Shown piece after piece: positions 6,657 to 9,777 of a stretch of 9,777 nucleotides of DNA (its first letter is position 1; each line of letters opens with the position of its first letter). The notes beneath the pieces are model-generated. The model searched no databases and was not told the origin of the DNA. It was given only the letters and a program-made list of their open reading frames with translations. Source of the DNA: Acetobacteraceae bacterium (lineage in GTDB: Bacteria; Pseudomonadota; Alphaproteobacteria; Acetobacterales; Acetobacteraceae); assembly GCA_947446625.1 (NCBI GenBank), contig CANFIE010000116.1:1-9777 (forward strand), read 5' to 3'. A program made the translations under genes and the position numbers.

Positions 6657-7709
6657 ATGGCCACGGTTGGTATCAACAACGTGCGCAAGGCGTTCGGCAC
6701 CACGCAAATCCTGCATGGTGTCAGCGTTGATATCGCCGATGGTGAATTCGTCGTCCTCGTCGGGCCGTCCGGCTGCGGCAAGTCCACCCTGCTCCGCATG
6801 CTGGCGGGGCTGGAAAACATCACCGCCGGAGAGATCTCCATCGGTGGCCGCGTGGTCAACAATGTCCCGCCGAAAGACCGGGACATCGCCATGGTGTTCC
6901 AGAACTACGCGCTCTATCCGCACATGACCGTGCGCGACAACATGGCCTTCAGCATGATGCTGGCCAACGCGCCGAAGGATGTCATCGACCAGGCGGTCAA
7001 CCACGCCGCCGGCATCCTCGGCCTGGGCGAGCTGCTGCACCGCTTCCCGCGCCAGCTTTCGGGCGGCCAGCGCCAGCGCGTCGCCATGGGCCGCGCCATC
7101 GTGCGCCAGCCGCAGGTCTTCCTGTTCGACGAACCCTTGAGCAACCTCGACGCCAAGCTGCGCGTGCAGATGCGCGCCGAGATCAAGGAACTGCACCAGC
7201 GCCTTAAGGTCACGACGGTCTATGTCACGCATGACCAGATCGAGGCGATGACCATGGCCGACAAGATCGTGGTGATGAATGGCGGCCGCATCGAACAGGC
7301 CGGCGCCCCGCTGGAACTGTATGACCGCCCGGCCAATACCTTCGTCGCCAGCTTCATCGGCAGCCCGGCCATGAACCTGCTGCCCGGCGCGCCGGCCAAT
7401 GGCGGGTTCGAGACCTCGGGCGGCGCCCTGCTGCCCATGCCCGGCGCGGTCAAGGGCACGCCCGGCATCTACGGCATCCGGCCGGAACACATGCTGCTGA
7501 AGCCCGACGGCGGCATCCCCGCCGTGGTGCAGCTGGTGGAACCCACCGGCAGCGAAACCCAGGTCATGGTCCGCATCGGCGACACCACGCTGAACTGCGC
7601 CTTCCGTGAACGGGTCATCGCCAAACCCGGAGACGTCATCGGCGTCGCCCCGGACCCGGCGCTGATCCACCTGTTCGACGCCGGCTCCGGCCAGCGCCTC
7701 TCCGCCTGA
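6657..7709 (+). CDS. ugpC: ABC transporter ATP-binding protein, MalK/UgpC type (carbohydrate importer family CUT1)
   Basis: A 350-residue cytoplasmic ATPase that powers a periplasmic-binding-protein-dependent importer. All nucleotide-binding motifs are intact: Walker A GPSGCGKST (36-44), Q-loop Gln82 in VFQNYALYPHM, signature LSGGQ (134-138), Walker B VFLFDE (154-159), D-loop SNLD (162-165) and switch His192 in VTHDQ. From about residue 235 a C-terminal OB/TOBE regulatory domain follows, with the GIRPEH motif typical of MalK/UgpC. The total length fits that family. The symbol marks the family; it does not prove glycerol-3-phosphate as substrate, since such ATPases serve many sugar and polyol importers. 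It lies between the ThDP enzyme (34-base gap) and the solute-binding protein (27-base gap), all on the same strand, so one operon is likely. The Gln-loop and TOBE region would contact the permease that begins at 9110 and its expected second partner beyond the window. Confidence 0.93.
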   Translation: MATVGINNVRKAFGTTQILHGVSVDIADGEFVVLVGPSGCGKSTLLRMLAGLENITAGEISIGGRVVNNVPPKDRDIAMVFQNYALYPHMTVRDNMAFSMMLANAPKDVIDQAVNHAAGILGLGELLHRFPRQLSGGQRQRVAMGRAIVRQPQVFLFDEPLSNLDAKLRVQMRAEIKELHQRLKVTTVYVTHDQIEAMTMADKIVVMNGGRIEQAGAPLELYDRPANTFVASFIGSPAMNLLPGAPANGGFETSGGALLPMPGAVKGTPGIYGIRPEHMLLKPDGGIPAVVQLVEPTGSETQVMVRIGDTTLNCAFRERVIAKPGDVIGVAPDPALIHLFDAGSGQRLSA

Positions 7710-7714
7710 ACTAC

Positions 7715-7730
7715 AAAAAAACCAGGGAGA
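7715..7730 (+). promoter_or_regulatory. A-rich leader and Shine-Dalgarno AGGGAG of the solute-binding protein
   Basis: Seven A (7715-7721) precede AGGGAGA (7724-7730), with 7 bases between AGGGAG and ATG 7737. The layout resembles the leader of the ATPase gene: an A7 run and a purine-rich SD in an otherwise GC-rich context. Confidence 0.6.
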
Positions 7731-7736
7731 ACCGTC

Positions 7737-9059
7737 ATGAACATCATCACCCGCCGCAGCATCATGCTGGGCAGCGCTGCCGCCCTTGCCGCTGGTGGCG
7801 CGCAGGCACAAATCCGCACCCAGGCCGCCGCCGCCACCGCGCCTCGCCTGCCCATTGAAAGCGGCGCCACTCTGCGCATGCTCCGCCCGGTCAAGTTCGT
7901 GCAGCCGGATGAAGACGTCTGGCGCGCCTCCGCCGCCCGCTTCACCGCGCAAACCGGCGTGCAGGTCCGCATCGACTTCGTGGGCTGGGAAGACATCAAC
8001 CAGCAAACCGCCGTCACCGCCAATACCGGCGCGGGGCCAGACCTCATCGTCGGCTTCGGCGACGCCCCGCACATCTACGCCGACAAGCTGGTGGAACTGT
8101 CGGACGTGGCCGAATACCTCGGCCGCAAATACGGCGGCTGGATGAACGTGGCGCAGAAATACGGCAAGCGCCACGGCACCAACAACTGGATCGGCCTGCC
8201 CTTCGGCGGCACCGCCGGCCCCATGGTGTGGCGCAAGTCGGCGGTGCAGGCCGCCGGCTTCCAAACCCCTCCCTCCAACCTCGCCGGCTTCCTCGACCTC
8301 TGCAAAAAGCTGAAGGCCGCCGGCAAGCCCGCCGGCTTCGCGCTCGGCAATGCGGTGGGCGACGGCAACGGCACCGCCAACTGGCTGCTGTGGTCGCATG
8401 GCGGCAACCTGGTGGATGAGGAAGGCAAGGTCGCCATCAACAGCCCCGCCACCATCCGCTCGCTGGAATACCTGAAGGAGCTGTATCCCTCCTTCATCCC
8501 CGGCACCATCGCCTGGGGCGATATCAGCAACAACCGCGCCTATGCCGCCAATGAATGCTGGCTCACCTCCAACGGCGTGTCGCTCTACTTCGCCCTGAAG
8601 AACGACCCCGCCACCGCCGCCATCGCCGCGGATACCGAGCATTCCGAACTGCCGCATGGCAGCGCCGACAGCTGGCCCAGCGCGCCGCTGACGCTGAACG
8701 CCATGGTGTTCAAGCACAGCCGCTACCCCAACGCGGCCAAGGCCTTCCTGCAATTCATGCTGGAAGCCGACCAGTACGAGCCCTGGCTCAACGCCAACCT
8801 CGGCTACTGGGCGCACCCGCTCAACAGCTATCGCGCCAGCGCGGTCTGGACCAGCGACCCCAAGGTGGCGATCTTCCGCGACAGCATGAACAACAAGTTC
8901 TGGAACGGCTACAAAGGCCCCATCTCGGAAGCCTCCGGCCAGGCCAATGCGGAATACGTCACGGTGCAGATGTACGCCGCCGTCGCCTCCGGCCAGTCCA
9001 CCCCGCAGGAAGCCGCGCGAGAGGCTGAACGCCGCGCCCGCCGCATCTTCCGCCGCTAG
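7737..9059 (+). CDS. ABC transporter extracellular solute-binding protein (family 1, CUT1 type) with twin-arginine signal
   Basis: A 440-residue periplasmic receptor delivering the ligand to the importer. The N-terminus MNIITRRSIMLG, an Ala/Gly core and AQA-Q at 22-25 make a signal peptide; the TRRSIML stretch fits a Tat signal. The mature protein has family-1 features: an early strand (GATLRMLRPVKF), a helix with WRASAARFTAQTGVQVRIDFVGW, GPDLIVGFGDAPHIYADKLVELSD, the mid-protein GLPFGGTAGPMVWRK hinge segment, and late SAPLTLNAMVFKHSRYPNAAKAFLQFM. Size and order match sugar/polyol binding proteins next to MalK/UgpC-type ATPases. It is aromatic-rich towards the C-terminus (EPWLNANLGYWAH; NKFWNGYKG), compatible with a stacking ligand site. 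Ligand not predictable. It is a different fold family from the Bug/TctC protein of the divergent operon. A stable hairpin follows its stop and may protect its mRNA. Confidence 0.9.
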   Translation: MNIITRRSIMLGSAAALAAGGAQAQIRTQAAAATAPRLPIESGATLRMLRPVKFVQPDEDVWRASAARFTAQTGVQVRIDFVGWEDINQQTAVTANTGAGPDLIVGFGDAPHIYADKLVELSDVAEYLGRKYGGWMNVAQKYGKRHGTNNWIGLPFGGTAGPMVWRKSAVQAAGFQTPPSNLAGFLDLCKKLKAAGKPAGFALGNAVGDGNGTANWLLWSHGGNLVDEEGKVAINSPATIRSLEYLKELYPSFIPGTIAWGDISNNRAYAANECWLTSNGVSLYFALKNDPATAAIAADTEHSELPHGSADSWPSAPLTLNAMVFKHSRYPNAAKAFLQFMLEADQYEPWLNANLGYWAHPLNSYRASAVWTSDPKVAIFRDSMNNKFWNGYKGPISEASGQANAEYVTVQMYAAVASGQSTPQEAAREAERRARRIFRR

Positions 9060-9070
9060 CACGCCACAAG

Positions 9071-9096
9071 GGGGGCGCTCCACCCGGGGCGCCCCC
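9071..9096 (+). promoter_or_regulatory. GC-rich intercistronic hairpin between binding-protein and permease genes
   Basis: GGGGGCGCTCC (9071-9081) pairs with GGGGCGCCCCC (9086-9096) over 11 pairs, with one G-T pair, around an ACCC loop. No T run follows, so it is not a standard Rho-independent terminator. It lies 11 bases after the binding-protein stop, and the permease SD (GGAG, 9099-9102) begins 2 bases after the stem. By analogy with malE-malF spacers it could protect the upstream mRNA end and lower permease translation, giving more receptor than channel. Confidence 0.6.
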
Positions 9097-9109
9097 TCGG
9101 AGTACCCGA

Positions 9110-9777
9110 ATGTCAGCCACCACCGCGCCAAGCTGGGTCAGGCCCCGGCAGAATCCACCCTGGATTGTCCGCCTGTTCGACTGGAAGCCCTTCCTGGTCT
9201 TCGCCTGCCTGTTGCCGGCGGTGGGGCTGCTCACGGTCTTCCTCACCTACCCGCTTGGCCTCGGCATCTGGCTGGCCTTCACCGATACCACCATCGGCCG
9301 CACCGGCGTCTTCGTCGGCTGGGAAAACTTTGAATACCTGCTGGAGGACCGGCTCTGGTGGAACGCGGTATTCTACAGCGTGTTCTACACCGGCGTGGCC
9401 ACCTTCGGTAAATTCGCCCTCGGCCTCTGGCTCGCCCTGCTGCTGAACAACCACCTGCCGTTCAAGTCGCTGCTGCGCGCCATCATCCTGCTACCGTGGA
9501 TCGTCCCCACGGTGCTCAGCGCCATCGCCTTCTGGTGGATCTACGACCCGCAGTTCAGCATCATCAGCTACGTCACCATCAAGCTCGGCATCACCAGCCA
9601 GAACATTGATTTCATCAACACCCCCTGGGCGGCCCGCTTCTCGCTCATCGCCGCCAATATCTGGCGCGGCATTCCCTTCGTCGCCATCAGCCTGCTCGCC
9701 GGGCTGCAAACCATCTCGCCCAGCCTGTACGAGGCGGCGCTGCTTGATGGCTCCACCGCCTGGCAACGCTTCCGCTA
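9110..9777 (+). CDS. ABC transporter permease, MalF/UgpA type (first membrane subunit), 3'-truncated by window edge
   Basis: The first 222 residues of an inner-membrane importer subunit; the frame is open to the end of the window. Start ATG 9110 follows GGAG at 9099-9102 by 7 bases. A cytoplasmic N-terminus of about 27 residues is followed by hydrophobic segments near 28-50, 88-112, 122-145 and 178-200. The EAA loop that docks on the ATPase is present at YEAALLDGSTAWQRF (Glu208-Ala210, Gly214). Typical phrases of the family are seen: LTYPLGLGIWLAFTD, ILLPWIVPTVLSAIAFWWIYDP, and NIWRGIPFVAISLLAGLQ. About 70-80 residues with the last membrane spans are missing, judging from the usual length near 300. 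A second permease (MalG/UgpE type) would be expected just to the right. It belongs to the same operon as the ATPase and binding protein. Confidence 0.92.
   Translation, partial: MSATTAPSWVRPRQNPPWIVRLFDWKPFLVFACLLPAVGLLTVFLTYPLGLGIWLAFTDTTIGRTGVFVGWENFEYLLEDRLWWNAVFYSVFYTGVATFGKFALGLWLALLLNNHLPFKSLLRAIILLPWIVPTVLSAIAFWWIYDPQFSIISYVTIKLGITSQNIDFINTPWAARFSLIAANIWRGIPFVAISLLAGLQTISPSLYEAALLDGSTAWQRFR

Noticed and set aside
6585..9131. 848-residue open frame on the minus strand opposite the ATPase and binding-protein genes
   Set aside because: The plus strand here encodes clear ABC proteins with all motifs. The antisense product is Gly/Ala/Val/Arg/His-rich without a recognisable domain, as GC-biased third codon positions produce.

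Overview
The window is GC-rich (roughly two thirds by eye), gene-dense DNA. Long spurious open frames lie opposite the real genes, as expected at this composition. The GC-biased codons, an orphan Bug/TctC-type binding protein and alanine-rich 'twin-arginine' signal peptides suggest an alphaproteobacterium, perhaps Acetobacteraceae/Rhodospirillales (Roseomonas-like). A betaproteobacterium such as a Burkholderiales member cannot be excluded. There is no rRNA, tRNA, CRISPR array, insertion sequence or phage gene, and no gene-free stretch longer than about 105 bases.

Layout. (1) 1-1301, plus strand: the 3' part of a DegP/HtrA periplasmic serine protease gene that enters from the left. It is broken by one in-frame TAA three codons after the catalytic His codon; the rest of the frame is intact. 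(2) 1323-4886, minus strand: a tightly packed four-gene operon, read right to left. It encodes a 63-residue AtzG/GatC-like subunit, an amidase-signature hydrolase, an isopenicillin-N-synthase-type 2-oxoglutarate/Fe(II) oxygenase and a Bug/TctC periplasmic binding protein. Every junction is a stop/start overlap (ATGA, ATGA, TGATG). (3) 4887-4990: the divergent control region. Facing the minus-strand operon is an excellent sigma-54 (-24/-12) promoter match, with a Shine-Dalgarno just behind it. (4) 4991-9777, plus strand: a thiamine-diphosphate (ThDP) enzyme of the acetolactate synthase/oxalyl-CoA decarboxylase superfamily, then a CUT1-type ABC importer: MalK/UgpC-like ATPase, Tat-type solute-binding protein and the first permease, cut by the window's right edge. 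A very stable hairpin separates the binding protein from the permease.

Working model (inference). The two divergent units look like one catabolic locus. Two unrelated periplasmic binding proteins capture substrates, the ABC importer brings one in, the amidase with its small partner releases ammonia or an amine from an amide, the oxygenase oxidises an intermediate, and the ThDP enzyme makes or breaks a C-C bond next to a keto or acyl carbon. The sigma-54 promoter would suit nitrogen or substrate-responsive control of the amidase operon. The substrate is not evident from sequence. The most notable points are the sigma-54 promoter, the amidase/AtzG-like/oxygenase gene combination, the ThDP-enzyme-plus-importer unit and the nonsense codon in the protease gene.
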